Shown: positions 8,793-17,474 of the stretch, one piece after another
How positions within the stretch are numbered: the first letter of the stretch is position 1
Layout of the letters: each line of letters opens with the position of its first letter
Assembly (NCBI GenBank): GCA_036337295.1
Contig: JAYZEN010000001.1
Location: 868,001-932,000, forward strand
DNA length: 64,000 nucleotides
Source of the DNA: Ketobacter sp036337295
GTDB taxonomy: Bacteria > Pseudomonadota > Gammaproteobacteria > Pseudomonadales > Ketobacteraceae
Reading direction: 5' to 3'
The notes under the pieces: model-generated
Database searches by the model: none
Told to the model about the DNA's origin: nothing
What the model saw: only the letters and a program-made list of their open reading frames with translations
Made by a program: the position numbers and the translations under genes

Positions 8793-9209
8793 CTAGAACC
8801 GAACCCGCTTTTTGTATTCGTATTCGTATTCATAGCCACTGCGGCTGTAGCCACGGTCATAATCCTTGCGTTTGTGGCCGTGGCGCTTGCCCGGGTGATC
8901 ACAGCGGTCATGACGATGCCGATCGCCCCGGTAGCTGGGAGGATTGTGGATCACGTAATGCTCCACCCGTTGCGGTTGCCGCCGATAGCCATGGTGATGA
9001 TCATCATAGCGGGACCGTTCCCGGTGCTCCCAATCCCGACGGTCGTGTTCACGATGATGCTTCACCGCCACCGCGGCCACCGTACCCACGGCCAGCCCCA
9101 CCAGCACTGCCGCTTCATCATCATTCAAAGCGTAAGCCTGATTGGCGCCGAACGTGGTGGCCGCCACCAACACCGCGGCAGCCGGGAGAATGCTCTTTTT
9201 GTACCACAT
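8793..9209 (-). CDS. Periplasmic His/Arg/Tyr-rich protein
   Basis: The 138-residue product begins at MWYKKSIL, preceded by GGAG 8 bases upstream; the longer frame to 9254 lacks a site. A signal peptide (about residues 1-27, ending AYA) is followed by a short hydrophobic glycine/alanine segment (AAVLVGLAVGTVAAVAV). The tail is strongly basic and histidine-rich (HHREHDRRDWEHRE, DDHHHGYRRQ, DRHRHDRCDH) and ends in alternating Tyr-Glu coded by three GTATTC hexamers. Such tails often bind metals or nucleic acid; no function is assigned. Confidence 0.75.
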   Translation of the reverse strand: MWYKKSILPAAAVLVAATTFGANQAYALNDDEAAVLVGLAVGTVAAVAVKHHREHDRRDWEHRERSRYDDHHHGYRRQPQRVEHYVIHNPPSYRGDRHRHDRCDHPGKRHGHKRKDYDRGYSRSGYEYEYEYKKRVRF

Positions 9210-9348
9210 AAGGAAATCTCCTTTTGTTGAATGTCCCACCATCCTAGGCCCCATTAACTGAATCAGACCTGAACCGTAAACGTCGCCCTATTCAGGATGA
9301 ATTCAGCTGCGACGGGCTGTAATGAGGAGCAAATGGAGGAGCCCCGTC

Positions 9349-10455
9349 ATGTATAAAATTGCCTTGATCATCGTCACATTCCTGCTGGTGGTACTGGCCA
9401 GCGCGCCTCAAGCACAGGCACAGGCACAGACTCAGGTACAGCCCCAGACCGCCAGCAGTCCGGACCCGAACAGCAAGTTCCGCGGCAAGATCATCAGCAA
9501 CCCCGCCAAACCCGCTGCCGATCTCACGGCGAATGCTTTAGCAACGCCCACCGCACTCAACACCACCGCCACAACCACCAGCGTCTCGGTGTACGACGTC
9601 TGGTTCGACCTGCAGGGCGATCACGATGGTGACGGTTATTACCATCAATTTGATGTGAACTTTGATATCGATACACTGCGCAGCAGCCAACGGATTTTTG
9701 TGGTGGGTGAACTGCAAGGGGAACACCAGCAGACCCTGTTCCAGACCGAGGTGTATACGATTTACGGCGCCAGCGGGAACGATACCTACCAGGCACGGGT
9801 ACTGCTCACCGACGGCTATCCCAGTGATCAATATACATTGAGTCTGAGCATCCACGACGCGGACACCGGTGCCGAACTGCTGCATTACAGCAACACCGAC
9901 AACCCGCAACTGGCGGACCTGTATCTGGAAGACAGCAGCCGGGAAAACGCCGCCCTGCACAGCATCAGCATTTATGAACTGGCGTTTGACTTGAGCGGTG
10001 ATCAGGATCGGGACGGCTATTTCACTGACATAACCGTAGAAGTGGATGCAGACGCACCGGGGCAGAGCCGCTGGGTGTATGCCCGCATCAGCTTGATTGA
10101 TCCCCACGACCATTGGCGCGAAATCAATACCAGCCAGGACTTCCGACTGCAGGATTACAGCAGCCAGGATCGTTATCTGAGCCGCCTGTCCCTGGACTAT
10201 GGCTTCGACCCGGCCCGCTACCAACTGGCGGTGCAACTGTACGACGCCGACAGCGGCAACCTGCTGATCACCACCACATCACCGCTTGCCACACCACTGC
10301 ATATGGAGAGTCAGGATTGGGACAACGATGCCTACAGCGTTGTGGTGGAGGAAGAATATTATTCCGCGGCCAGCGGCGGCAGTGTCGGCCTGTTTTTTCT
10401 GCTGATGTTGGGATTGTTATTGCTGGTGGGACGCTGGCGGAAAAGCAGCAAGTAA
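9349..10455 (+). CDS. Surface protein with GlyGly-CTERM-like tail (choice-of-anchor H type)
   Basis: The 368-residue product starts at MYKIALII with GGAGGA 8 bases upstream. It has a signal peptide ending AQA, a Gln/Ala-rich linker, and two similar beta domains, each containing (D/S)VYDVWFDLQGDHDGDGY- or SIYELAFDLSGDQDRDGY-type calcium-loop motifs (about residues 88 and 214). The C-terminus is Gly-Gly, a hydrophobic helix (VGLFFLLMLGLLLLVG) and RWRK, the layout of GlyGly-CTERM sorting signals cut by rhombosortase. The family resembles choice-of-anchor H proteins. It probably ends up on the cell surface or secreted; the ligand is unknown. No rhombosortase is visible in this window. Confidence 0.8.
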   Translation: MYKIALIIVTFLLVVLASAPQAQAQAQTQVQPQTASSPDPNSKFRGKIISNPAKPAADLTANALATPTALNTTATTTSVSVYDVWFDLQGDHDGDGYYHQFDVNFDIDTLRSSQRIFVVGELQGEHQQTLFQTEVYTIYGASGNDTYQARVLLTDGYPSDQYTLSLSIHDADTGAELLHYSNTDNPQLADLYLEDSSRENAALHSISIYELAFDLSGDQDRDGYFTDITVEVDADAPGQSRWVYARISLIDPHDHWREINTSQDFRLQDYSSQDRYLSRLSLDYGFDPARYQLAVQLYDADSGNLLITTTSPLATPLHMESQDWDNDAYSVVVEEEYYSAASGGSVGLFFLLMLGLLLLVGRWRKSSK

Positions 10456-10466
10456 GGTTTGCAGGT

Positions 10467-10503
10467 GCCACAGTGTTTCAGACTGCTTGCTGAAACCTGT
10501 GGC
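10467..10503. terminator. Hairpin between convergent genes
   Basis: GCCACAG/CTGTGGC-type arms extended by TTTCAG/CTGAAA form a long stem of about 15 pairs with one mismatch zone. It lies 11 bases after the plus-strand stop (10455) and 13 bases after the minus-strand stop (10517), so it could end both transcripts. The T tract is weak on both sides. Confidence 0.6.
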
Positions 10504-10516
10504 GTTCCCCGGTCTT

Positions 10517-10669
10517 TTAAAGGTCGGCACGACCGATAAAATCGTCAGCGTCTGCGGGCATTACGCCGTCAGCACGCACCAGCCCGGGCACAAACAGAAG
10601 TAAAACAGACAACAACGCGATGGTGAACGCGGCGGACCCCAACCAATCCAGAAATCTTACGTTGTTCAT
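10517..10669 (-). CDS. Small exported or membrane peptide, 50 residues
   Basis: A 50-codon frame begins MNNVRFLDWLGSAAFT and is preceded by AGGAGG 5 bases before the ATG. It has one hydrophobic stretch (about residues 13-31, AAFTIALLSVLLLFVPGLV) followed by RADGVMPAD, which fits either a signal peptide cut after Ala33 or a single-pass membrane peptide. The short acidic tail is DADDFIGRADL. It ends at the shared hairpin 10467-10503. The codon choice and strong ribosome site support a real gene, but no family is recognised. Confidence 0.6.
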   Translation of the reverse strand: MNNVRFLDWLGSAAFTIALLSVLLLFVPGLVRADGVMPADADDFIGRADL

Positions 10670-11007
10670 AACACCCTCCTAGTCTTTGCACCCCGACTTC
10701 CCAATCAGTGTGTGAATTGATACTGATCAGTGTAATGAGGGATTGTGAACCTGCAAACGAAAAGCCGCGTGGCAGTTTTCCACAAAAGCTGATGTGAACT
10801 TTACCTTTATCGCGCAAGCCCCATGATCCCATGAGAGTTTTTCCCTGCATCCAAATTCCCCATATTCAGGATTCTGAAAGATCATGTAACGAATCAGTCT
10901 AAATGACGTACAATAAACGTTCTTGAGCCCACTCAACCTAGACGAAGTAGCGGGTTTCCTGACACACTAAGGTGCAATCAGTCGCTGCTTTCTGTCATCA
11001 AATATTC
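10670..11007. other. Intergenic region, 338 bases
   Basis: It holds the promoters of the small peptide (minus) and rsuA (plus). A perfect 10-bp palindrome ACTGATCAGT lies at 10722-10731, with a second ATCAGT about 20 bases before it. I see no credible gene; open frames here lack ribosome sites and family resemblance. Confidence 0.5.
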
Positions 11008-11703
11008 ATGAGACTTGACAAATATCTAAGCAATTATTCCGGTTTGTCCCGCAAGGAAGCCAAGCAGGCCATTAAGCTCGGAGATGTGCTGGTGGATCAG
11101 GTGCCCGCGGCAGGCCCCGAACAAACGGTCAGTGAACAACAGGATATTCGCTTGGGGGGCATGCGCATCGCACCGCGCGGGCCACGTTATTTTATGCTGA
11201 ACAAACCTGTCGGTTGTGTCTGTGCCAACAGCGATCCGCAACATCCAACCGTGATCGCGCTGTTCGCAGACGAAGAGGATGTGTCCGAGCTGCATGTGGC
11301 GGGCCGGCTGGATCTGGATACCACAGGACTGGTACTGGTGACCGACGACGGACACTGGAGCCACCGCGTAACATCACCCAAACATAAAATGCCGAAACGG
11401 TATCAGGTCACCCTGCAGGCCCCCATTGCCGACGACGCCGCAGCCCGTTTTGCAGAAGGCATACTGTTGCGCAATGAACACAGGCGCACCCGCCCTGCCA
11501 ACCTGCAGGTGAACGCACCACAGCTGGTTGAACTGACCATCTATGAAGGCAAGTACCATCAGGTGAAGCGCATGTTCGCCGCCATCGGCAATCATGTGGT
11601 GGCCCTGCATCGGGCCGCCATCGGCCCCGTGGTGCTGGACCCGCAACTGCAACCGGGGGAATACCGCCCCCTACATCAGGAAGAGATCGAACGTTTGTCA
11701 TGA
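11008..11703 (+). CDS. rsuA: 16S rRNA pseudouridine-516 synthase
   Basis: The 231-residue product (same length as E. coli RsuA) starts at MRLDKYLSNYSG. The N-terminal S4 RNA-binding domain occupies about residues 1-50, followed by the RsuA-family catalytic domain with GRLDLDTTGLVLVTDDG, whose Asp is the nucleophile, and KYHQVKRMFAAIGNHV. It makes pseudouridine at position 516 of 16S rRNA. The stop overlaps the start of rsmC (ATGA), so two 16S modification enzymes are coupled. An upstream in-frame start at 10972 exists but would add a non-homologous leader. Confidence 0.93.
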   Translation: MRLDKYLSNYSGLSRKEAKQAIKLGDVLVDQVPAAGPEQTVSEQQDIRLGGMRIAPRGPRYFMLNKPVGCVCANSDPQHPTVIALFADEEDVSELHVAGRLDLDTTGLVLVTDDGHWSHRVTSPKHKMPKRYQVTLQAPIADDAAARFAEGILLRNEHRRTRPANLQVNAPQLVELTIYEGKYHQVKRMFAAIGNHVVALHRAAIGPVVLDPQLQPGEYRPLHQEEIERLS

Positions 11704-12737
11704 TGGACCCCGCCCTGGAATTATTGTGTGACGCTCTGCCGGACTATTCCGGCCGCCTCCTGCTGGTGGCCGATGAGCACCTGGACAGCAAGCTGCTGCT
11801 GTCCCTCAAAACCATCGACAACCTGAGCCTGCTCACCAACCGCTACGACGTCTACCACGCGGCCATGGACAGTAACCTGTCCTGCCAATTTAACGACATG
11901 GATCTGCGCCAGCCGGGCGGACGCTTTGACCTGATTGCCTATCGGGTTTCGAAGGAAAAGGCCATCGTTCACCACATTATCAATCAGGTACCAGAACACC
12001 TGAATGAGAACGGCAGGTTCCTGCTCTGCGGCTACAAAAACGAGGGCATCAAGACCTACATCAGCAAGGCCGAGCATTACCTGGGCAGCAAGGCCGAGGT
12101 CAGCAAGGGGGAACGTCAGCTGAAACTGGCGGAATTGTCCTGCCAGGCCCCAGGGGAACCCCTGGATGATCGCAATTACCTGGCAACCGTGAGCATCGGT
12201 GAACGCCGCAACCTGGAGCTGTTCAGCAAGCCCGGCCAGTTCGGCTGGAATAAAATCGACAAGGGCAGCGAACTGCTGATCGACGCCTTTGCCGAACACG
12301 TGCAGCAAACCCAAGCCCCGGGCACCGTGCTGGATCTGGGCTGTGGTTACGGCTACCTGGGCATCATGGCCTGGGCACTGGGTGCCAAAATGGTGGTGGC
12401 CACCGACAACAACGCCGCGGCCATTCAGAGCTGCCAGGACAACTTCACCCGCCACGGCATCAACGGTGAGGTCATTGCCGATGACTGTGCCGCCGGCATT
12501 CATCATCAGTACGATGTGGTGCTGTGTAACCCACCCTTCCACAAAGGCTTCGACACGGAGCGGGATCTGACGGAAAAATTCATCCGCAGCGCCCGCCATC
12601 ATCTGAAAAACGATGGCGTGGCCTTTGTGGTGGTGAATCAGTTTATTTCTGTGGAAACCATTGCACCGGCCTATTTCAAGAGCGTCGAGACCCTGCACCG
12701 GGACAAGAGCTTCAAAGTCTTCAAGCTATCTTCTTGA
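11700..12737 (+). CDS. rsmC: 16S rRNA m2G1207 methyltransferase
   Basis: The 345-residue product has the RsmC layout: an inactive N-terminal methyltransferase-like half, then an active C-terminal Rossmann domain with VLDLGCGYGYLGIMAW (about residues 208-223, SAM binding) and the amino-methyltransferase motif NPPFHKG (about 276-282). It methylates G1207 N2 in 16S rRNA within the 30S subunit. It starts inside the rsuA stop codon. The 3' end overlaps the convergent neighbour by 17 bases. Confidence 0.93.
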   Translation: MMDPALELLCDALPDYSGRLLLVADEHLDSKLLLSLKTIDNLSLLTNRYDVYHAAMDSNLSCQFNDMDLRQPGGRFDLIAYRVSKEKAIVHHIINQVPEHLNENGRFLLCGYKNEGIKTYISKAEHYLGSKAEVSKGERQLKLAELSCQAPGEPLDDRNYLATVSIGERRNLELFSKPGQFGWNKIDKGSELLIDAFAEHVQQTQAPGTVLDLGCGYGYLGIMAWALGAKMVVATDNNAAAIQSCQDNFTRHGINGEVIADDCAAGIHHQYDVVLCNPPFHKGFDTERDLTEKFIRSARHHLKNDGVAFVVVNQFISVETIAPAYFKSVETLHRDKSFKVFKLSS

Positions 12738-13470
12738 CCGCATAACGCAAGCGACAACCGGCGCGCTCCGGATTCAGGCCTGGGGTTTGGACCAGCGCCT
12801 GGCGCAGCATGCGGGTTTCGGTGGGCTTGCGCAAAAAGCCTACCACCGCGTTGTGACAGGTGGGTGTGGCAAACTGATACACTGATTGGAACCCTTCCCG
12901 CACAAACTCTTCCGAGAAATAGGCGCTGTTGCGCCACTCCCGGTAGTTGACGAAATTCATCACCAGCGCGCCCTCCTCACTCAAGTGTTCCATCAACACA
13001 TCAAACCAACTGGCGTCGGCGGCAATGGCCCGCTGCGGTTCGCCCTGCTCCTCAAAATACAGGTCGTCGATGATCAGGTCGAAGGGCTCCCCCTGATACT
13101 CGATCAGCCAGTCAACGGCGTTGGCTTGCACCAGTTCCAGGTTGGGGTAGTTCAAGTCGAAGTAACGTTGGGCCAATTGGATATGCAGCGGGCTCAGTTC
13201 CACCCCCACCACCTGGGTAGGCTGCACAAAACGGTTCAACATGTGAATCACGGCACCACCGCCCACCCCCAGCACCAGCACCCGCTGGATCGCCTCCCGG
13301 GCATAGAATTGACTGGGCAGGAACAGCAGATCCCAGACACTGCCGGTGACCGGGTGCCCCGGATTGTACTGACTGTGGAACACGCCGTCGGTGTAGAGGC
13401 GCCGGGTGCGCCCGGCACTGCGCACCTGATAGTGGCGCCCCTGGTGTTTGCGTTCGAATTCAATGGCCAT
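12721..13470 (-). CDS. Spermidine-synthase-like SAM-dependent methyltransferase
   Basis: The 249-residue product starts at MAIEFERKHQG; the frame runs to 13623, but the extra part is unlikely to be translated. It contains VLVLGVGGGAVIHML (about residues 65-79), the acidic VVGVELSPLHIQLA and DLIIDDLYFEEQGEP, as in the spermidine synthase/class I methyltransferase fold. Since it lacks a separate decarboxylase or N-terminal partner here, a polyamine role is not assured. Its last 17 bases overlap the end of rsmC on the opposite strand. Confidence 0.8.
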   Translation of the reverse strand: MAIEFERKHQGRHYQVRSAGRTRRLYTDGVFHSQYNPGHPVTGSVWDLLFLPSQFYAREAIQRVLVLGVGGGAVIHMLNRFVQPTQVVGVELSPLHIQLAQRYFDLNYPNLELVQANAVDWLIEYQGEPFDLIIDDLYFEEQGEPQRAIAADASWFDVLMEHLSEEGALVMNFVNYREWRNSAYFSEEFVREGFQSVYQFATPTCHNAVVGFLRKPTETRMLRQALVQTPGLNPERAGCRLRYAVKKIA

Positions 13471-13610
13471 GAACACTGCGGTCCGGATACAGGTGAATAA
13501 GGGGTCAAAACCGCCATTGTAGCGTTTCCTGCTTTTCCGCACAGAAGATTTACATGCTATTCTTGCCATTCTTTTTATCCGTTGATCTACAGAGAGTAAG
13601 GTGTATTCCC

Positions 13611-14591
13611 ATGCCGATTCCAAGCAGTTTTGAAGGCAGATTGAAGTTACCGGTGGTGGCCGCCCCCATGTTCCTGGTGTCCGGCCCCAAAATGTTGATT
13701 GAGAACTGCAAGAACGGGGTGGTGGGCACCCTGCCGGCCCTTAATCAGCGCACCAGCGAAGGCTTCGAGGAGTGGCTCATTCAGATCAAACAGGAACTGG
13801 CAGCCTTTGAAGCGGAAACCGGTAAAAAAGCGGCTCCCTTCGGTGTGAACCTGATTGTTCACCACACCAATCCCCGGGTACAGGCAGACCTGGAACTCTG
13901 CGTGAAGCATGAAGTGCCCCTTATCATTACCTCTCTGGGGGCCGTGAAAGATCTGGTGGACACCGTCCACGGCTACGGCGGTGTGGTGTTCCATGACGTG
14001 ACCAACCGCCGCCATGCGGAAAGTGCAGCCAAGGCCGGTGTGGACGGCCTGATCGCTGTCTGCGGCGGCGCCGGTGGCCATGCCGGCACCACCAACCCGT
14101 TCGCCCTGGTGCAGGAAATCCGCAGCTTTTTCGACAAGACACTGCTGCTGGCCGGTTGCATCAACAGTGGCTCGGACGTAGCCGCTGCCCTGCAGATGGG
14201 CGCTGACCTGGCGTATATGGGCACCCGCTTCATCAATACCACCGAAAGCGAGGCAGTACCGGACTACAAACAGATGATTGTGGATTGCAGCAGCAAGGAC
14301 ATCATCCACACCCCTGCCGTATCCGGCATCCCCGCCAGCTTCATGCGCCCAAGCATGGAAGCCAACGGCTATGACATGGATAAACTGGGCCAGCCCGGTG
14401 ACGTGGATTACGGCACCAAATTAAAGCCGGTGAGCGATGAAGCCAAGGCCTGGAAAACCGTCTGGTCCGCCGGGCAGGGCTGTGCCGGTATCGATGATGT
14501 GCTGCCGGTAGCGGAGATGATTGAACGCATGCATGGAGAGTTCACCCGCGCCATCCAGGTCCAGGCGAAGCTACTGGATACCTACCGATAA
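13611..14591 (+). CDS. Nitronate monooxygenase family flavoprotein
   Basis: The 326-residue TIM-barrel protein starts at MPIPSSFEGRLKLPVVAAPMF. It has the NMO-family N-terminal VVAAPM strand, GVNLIVHH near residue 79, the flavin-binding CGGAGGHAG near residues 149-157, and GADLAYMGTRF near residue 197. The family oxidises alkyl nitronates with FMN and oxygen; some members instead act on lipid-derived substrates. It stands alone and ends at a strong terminator. The in-frame start at 13554 is disfavoured because it would add a hydrophobic leader unrelated to the family. Confidence 0.88.
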   Translation: MPIPSSFEGRLKLPVVAAPMFLVSGPKMLIENCKNGVVGTLPALNQRTSEGFEEWLIQIKQELAAFEAETGKKAAPFGVNLIVHHTNPRVQADLELCVKHEVPLIITSLGAVKDLVDTVHGYGGVVFHDVTNRRHAESAAKAGVDGLIAVCGGAGGHAGTTNPFALVQEIRSFFDKTLLLAGCINSGSDVAAALQMGADLAYMGTRFINTTESEAVPDYKQMIVDCSSKDIIHTPAVSGIPASFMRPSMEANGYDMDKLGQPGDVDYGTKLKPVSDEAKAWKTVWSAGQGCAGIDDVLPVAEMIERMHGEFTRAIQVQAKLLDTYR

Positions 14592-14611
14592 AACTGAATC
14601 ATCACCCATAG

Positions 14612-14639
14612 AAAAAGGGATGCACTGCATCCCTTTTTT
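14612..14639. terminator. Bidirectional intrinsic terminator
   Basis: The stem AAAAAGGGATGC/GCATCCCTTTTT with loop ACT gives T tracts on both strands. It separates the convergent genes ending at 14591 and 14666. Confidence 0.9.
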
Positions 14640-14665
14640 ATTTCATGCGCGTAAGTTGGTAGCGG

Positions 14666-15559
14666 TCATGCCGCGTCTGCCGAGGGTTCCTGCAGCGCTT
14701 CAATGTGGTTCATTTCCTCCCGGAAACGCTCTTTCAAATCGCGCCGCTCATCGGTCTCCCAGGGATGAAAGTCGGGCCGGAAATATTGCAGCAGGAACGG
14801 GGCCAGCGCCCGCATGATGCCGTCCTTGCCCCAGATCAATGCCCGCATGGCACGCCGGTGCTTGGCATCCCACAGACCATCCTGTTGCAACAGGTACTGC
14901 ATGCGATTGCGCAGGCGTAACAGCAGATCCACGGTCACAAACACCATGGCAGAGGCGCGCTTCCAATAGCCGCCCTGGGCCTGCTCATACAGGTCATAGC
15001 ACACGGCTTTGTGTTCCACCTCTTCCAGGGCGTGATAGATCAACAACTCCCGAAACGGGGACCGGGCCTTCTCCACCAGGTCCGGGCGATGATAAATGAA
15101 CAAATGGGCCAGGGATGCAGTGAAATGTTCGGAGGCCGCGGTCATGGCCAGTCGGGTAATGGGTGCCAGGTTCTTGCGGGACCAGGCGTTATCCCGTCTG
15201 AGTTTTTCATCAAACATTTTCATGGCGGGGTAGCCCAGCTCAATCAATGCAGCGGACCAGTTATCGTGTTCGCGCCCGTGCATGGCTTCCTGGCGGATAA
15301 AGAGCTGGATCTGCTCCAGCAATGCCGGCGGAATGTTGCCTTTACCCAGCTCATCCCGCACATCCCGGGCGGAGTCCATGAAAAACCGTTCCCCTTCCGG
15401 GAACAATGCCTGCAATGCATTGAAAAAATGCGTTTTTACCGGATCGTTATCGTGCCAATAGCGATGCTTCTGCATGGCCTCCAGATAGTCGAAACGGACA
15501 CTGCGGGCCAGCAGTTTCAAAGTTGACGGAGTCTGTGCACGACGCTTACTGCCTAACAT
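14666..15559 (-). CDS. Metal-dependent hydrolase, PF10118-type
   Basis: The 297-residue helical protein carries a ferritin-like set of metal ligands: EGERFF near residue 55, RQEAMHGREH near 89-98, EHFTA near 143 and ALEEVEHKAVCYD near 174-186. This matches the predicted metal-dependent hydrolase family PF10118, often found beside lipid and alkane metabolism genes. The di-iron-like spacing E, ExxH, E, ExxH is complete. Its true reaction is unknown. It lies downstream of the acyl-CoA ligase gene on the same strand, but a hairpin separates them. Confidence 0.8.
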   Translation of the reverse strand: MLGSKRRAQTPSTLKLLARSVRFDYLEAMQKHRYWHDNDPVKTHFFNALQALFPEGERFFMDSARDVRDELGKGNIPPALLEQIQLFIRQEAMHGREHDNWSAALIELGYPAMKMFDEKLRRDNAWSRKNLAPITRLAMTAASEHFTASLAHLFIYHRPDLVEKARSPFRELLIYHALEEVEHKAVCYDLYEQAQGGYWKRASAMVFVTVDLLLRLRNRMQYLLQQDGLWDAKHRRAMRALIWGKDGIMRALAPFLLQYFRPDFHPWETDERRDLKERFREEMNHIEALQEPSADAA

Positions 15560-15691
15560 GGTTATGCTGCCTCTTGTTATTGTTCAGGCCATAATTCGGT
15601 TGATAGCTCACCCTAAGATTAGTTCACTGAACGCGCTCCGGTTAGGTGAAAGCATGACGTTGTTCTGTGGCGGGGCGCCATGTTGCAAGCC

Positions 15692-15722
15692 CAGGCCCGC
15701 TGTTATGCGCTGCGGGCCTGGT
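15692..15722 (-). terminator. Hairpin after acyl-CoA ligase gene
   Basis: Perfect 10-bp arms CCAGGCCCGC/GCGGGCCTGG flank an 11-base loop. It lies 15 bases beyond the stop at 15738. The clearer T tract (TTTT) is on the plus strand, so termination strength on the minus strand is uncertain. Confidence 0.55.
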
Positions 15723-15737
15723 TTTGCGGAGTTGATA

Positions 15738-17354
15738 TTACCGGGTGTACAGATCCTGGTACTGACTGCGTAACTCCCGTTTCAGCAGCTTGCCGGTGGG
15801 GGTATGGGGCAGCTCATCCACGAACAACACTTCATCCGGCATCCACCATTTCACGATCTTGTCGGCCAGGTATTCCAGCATGGCTTCTTTGGATAAGTTG
15901 GCACCTGGGTTCAGCACCACCAGCAATAAGGGTCGCTCATCCCACTTGGGATGGGGCACGCCCACCACCGCACACTCCGCCACCGCCTCGTGGCCGATGG
16001 CAATGTTTTCCACGTCGATGGAGCTGATCCACTCACCGCCGGACTTGATCACATCCTTGGCCCGGTCCACGATGTTCATGTAGCCCTGCGCATCAATGGT
16101 GGCGACGTCGCCGGTATCAAACCAGCCGTCTTCCCAGTCAGACTGATCCTCATGTTTGTAGTAGCCGCTGGCGACCCAGGGGCCGCGCACCTGCAATCGG
16201 CCAAAGGCTTTGCCGTCCTGGGGCAGCTCCTTGCTCTCGGCATCCACAATGCGGATTTCAATACCGTATATGGGGCGCCCCTGCTTGGTCTGCAGTTGGT
16301 AGCGCTCTTCCTGGGATAAGCTGGCCATGTATCGATTCATGCTGTTCACGGTACCCATGGGCGACAGTTCCGTCATCCCCCAGGCGTGAATCACGAAGGC
16401 GTCGTGCTTTTCCTGGAACGCTTTGATCATGGACATGGGCGCGGCGGAACCGCCAATCACCACTTCCTGCACCGACGCTAACGTCAGCTGTTGCTGATCA
16501 CAGTATTGCAGCAAACCCAGCCACACGGTGGGTACACCCAACAGCAGCGACACGTCTTCACCGTGAATCAACTCATAGAGGGACGCGCCATCCATGCCGG
16601 CCCCGGGCAACACCAGTTTGGCACCGCCGGCGGTGGCACCATAGGGCACGCCCCAGGCGTTCACATGGAACATGGGCACCACCGGCAACACCGCCGACTG
16701 ATTACAGACGCCCAGGGCATCGTTGCTCACCGAGGCCAGCGCATGGATCACGGTGGAGCGGTGACTGTACAGCACGCCTTTGGGATTGCCCGTGGTACCG
16801 GAGGTGTAACACAGGGTGGCGGCCATGTTCTCATCGAACGCAGGCCACTCATAGTCTTCACTGGCGGCCTCCAGCAGTTCCTCGTAGCACAACAGATCCA
16901 GCTTGGACTCGGGCATTTTGTCCTTGTCCACCATCAGCACGATGTGCTTCAGCCGAGGCAATTGATCGCGGATGGCTTCAATCAGCGGCACGAACTGGAT
17001 GTCCAGGAACAACACTTCGTCTTCTGCATGGTTGAGGATGTATACGATCTGCTCCGGGAACAGGCGCGGGTTCACCGTATGCAGCACGGCACCGCTGCCG
17101 GACACGGCAAAATACAATTCGTAATGGCGGTGGCTGTTCCAGGCCAGGGTGGCCACCCGATCCTGTTGCTGCACACCCAGCGTGACCAGGGCATTGGCAG
17201 CCCGCCGGGCCCGTTTGCCGGCGTCTTTGTAGGTGTATCGGAAAATTCCGCCCTCCGGCTTGCGGCTGACGATCTCACAGTGCTGATGCACTTTTTCTGC
17301 ATGACGCAGAATGGATGAAATGGAAAGTTGTGAATCCATCATCAATCCGTGCAT
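15738..17354 (-). CDS. Medium/long-chain acyl-CoA ligase (AMP-forming)
   Basis: The 538-residue product starts at MHGLMMDSQLS, with AGGAG 7 bases upstream, rather than at the longer frame from 17435. The AMP-binding signature YTSGTTGNPKGVLYSH lies near residues 181-196. The adenylate core motif GWFDTGDVATID lies near residue 410, and the C-terminal lysine motif PHTPTGKLLKREL is near 514-526. It activates fatty acids to acyl-CoA using ATP. It resembles AlkK-type ligases. Together with the SDR and monooxygenase genes upstream on the same strand it suggests a chain-oxidation pathway (inference). Confidence 0.9.
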   Translation of the reverse strand: MHGLMMDSQLSISSILRHAEKVHQHCEIVSRKPEGGIFRYTYKDAGKRARRAANALVTLGVQQQDRVATLAWNSHRHYELYFAVSGSGAVLHTVNPRLFPEQIVYILNHAEDEVLFLDIQFVPLIEAIRDQLPRLKHIVLMVDKDKMPESKLDLLCYEELLEAASEDYEWPAFDENMAATLCYTSGTTGNPKGVLYSHRSTVIHALASVSNDALGVCNQSAVLPVVPMFHVNAWGVPYGATAGGAKLVLPGAGMDGASLYELIHGEDVSLLLGVPTVWLGLLQYCDQQQLTLASVQEVVIGGSAAPMSMIKAFQEKHDAFVIHAWGMTELSPMGTVNSMNRYMASLSQEERYQLQTKQGRPIYGIEIRIVDAESKELPQDGKAFGRLQVRGPWVASGYYKHEDQSDWEDGWFDTGDVATIDAQGYMNIVDRAKDVIKSGGEWISSIDVENIAIGHEAVAECAVVGVPHPKWDERPLLLVVLNPGANLSKEAMLEYLADKIVKWWMPDEVLFVDELPHTPTGKLLKRELRSQYQDLYTR

Positions 17355-17432
17355 GGTGTTCTCCTCGCGTTTGGGTTTCCAGTCAGTGGTTAACGTGCTT
17401 TTCTTGCTTTTTTGTAACGGCTTTAGCCAATG

Positions 17433-17460
17433 CAAAAAACCCGGGCTGAGCCCGGGCGTT
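17433..17460 (-). terminator. Intrinsic terminator of the SDR gene
   Basis: CCCGGGC/GCCCGGG stem with a short loop is followed by TTTTTT on the minus strand. It lies 15 bases after the SDR stop and before the acyl-CoA ligase gene, which therefore needs its own promoter. Confidence 0.88.
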
Positions 17461-17474
17461 TTGGCGGTAACGGG

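Noticed and set aside
10569..10850. 93-codon minus-strand frame
   Set aside because: It overlaps the better supported 50-codon gene in another frame and has no ribosome site or family resemblance.
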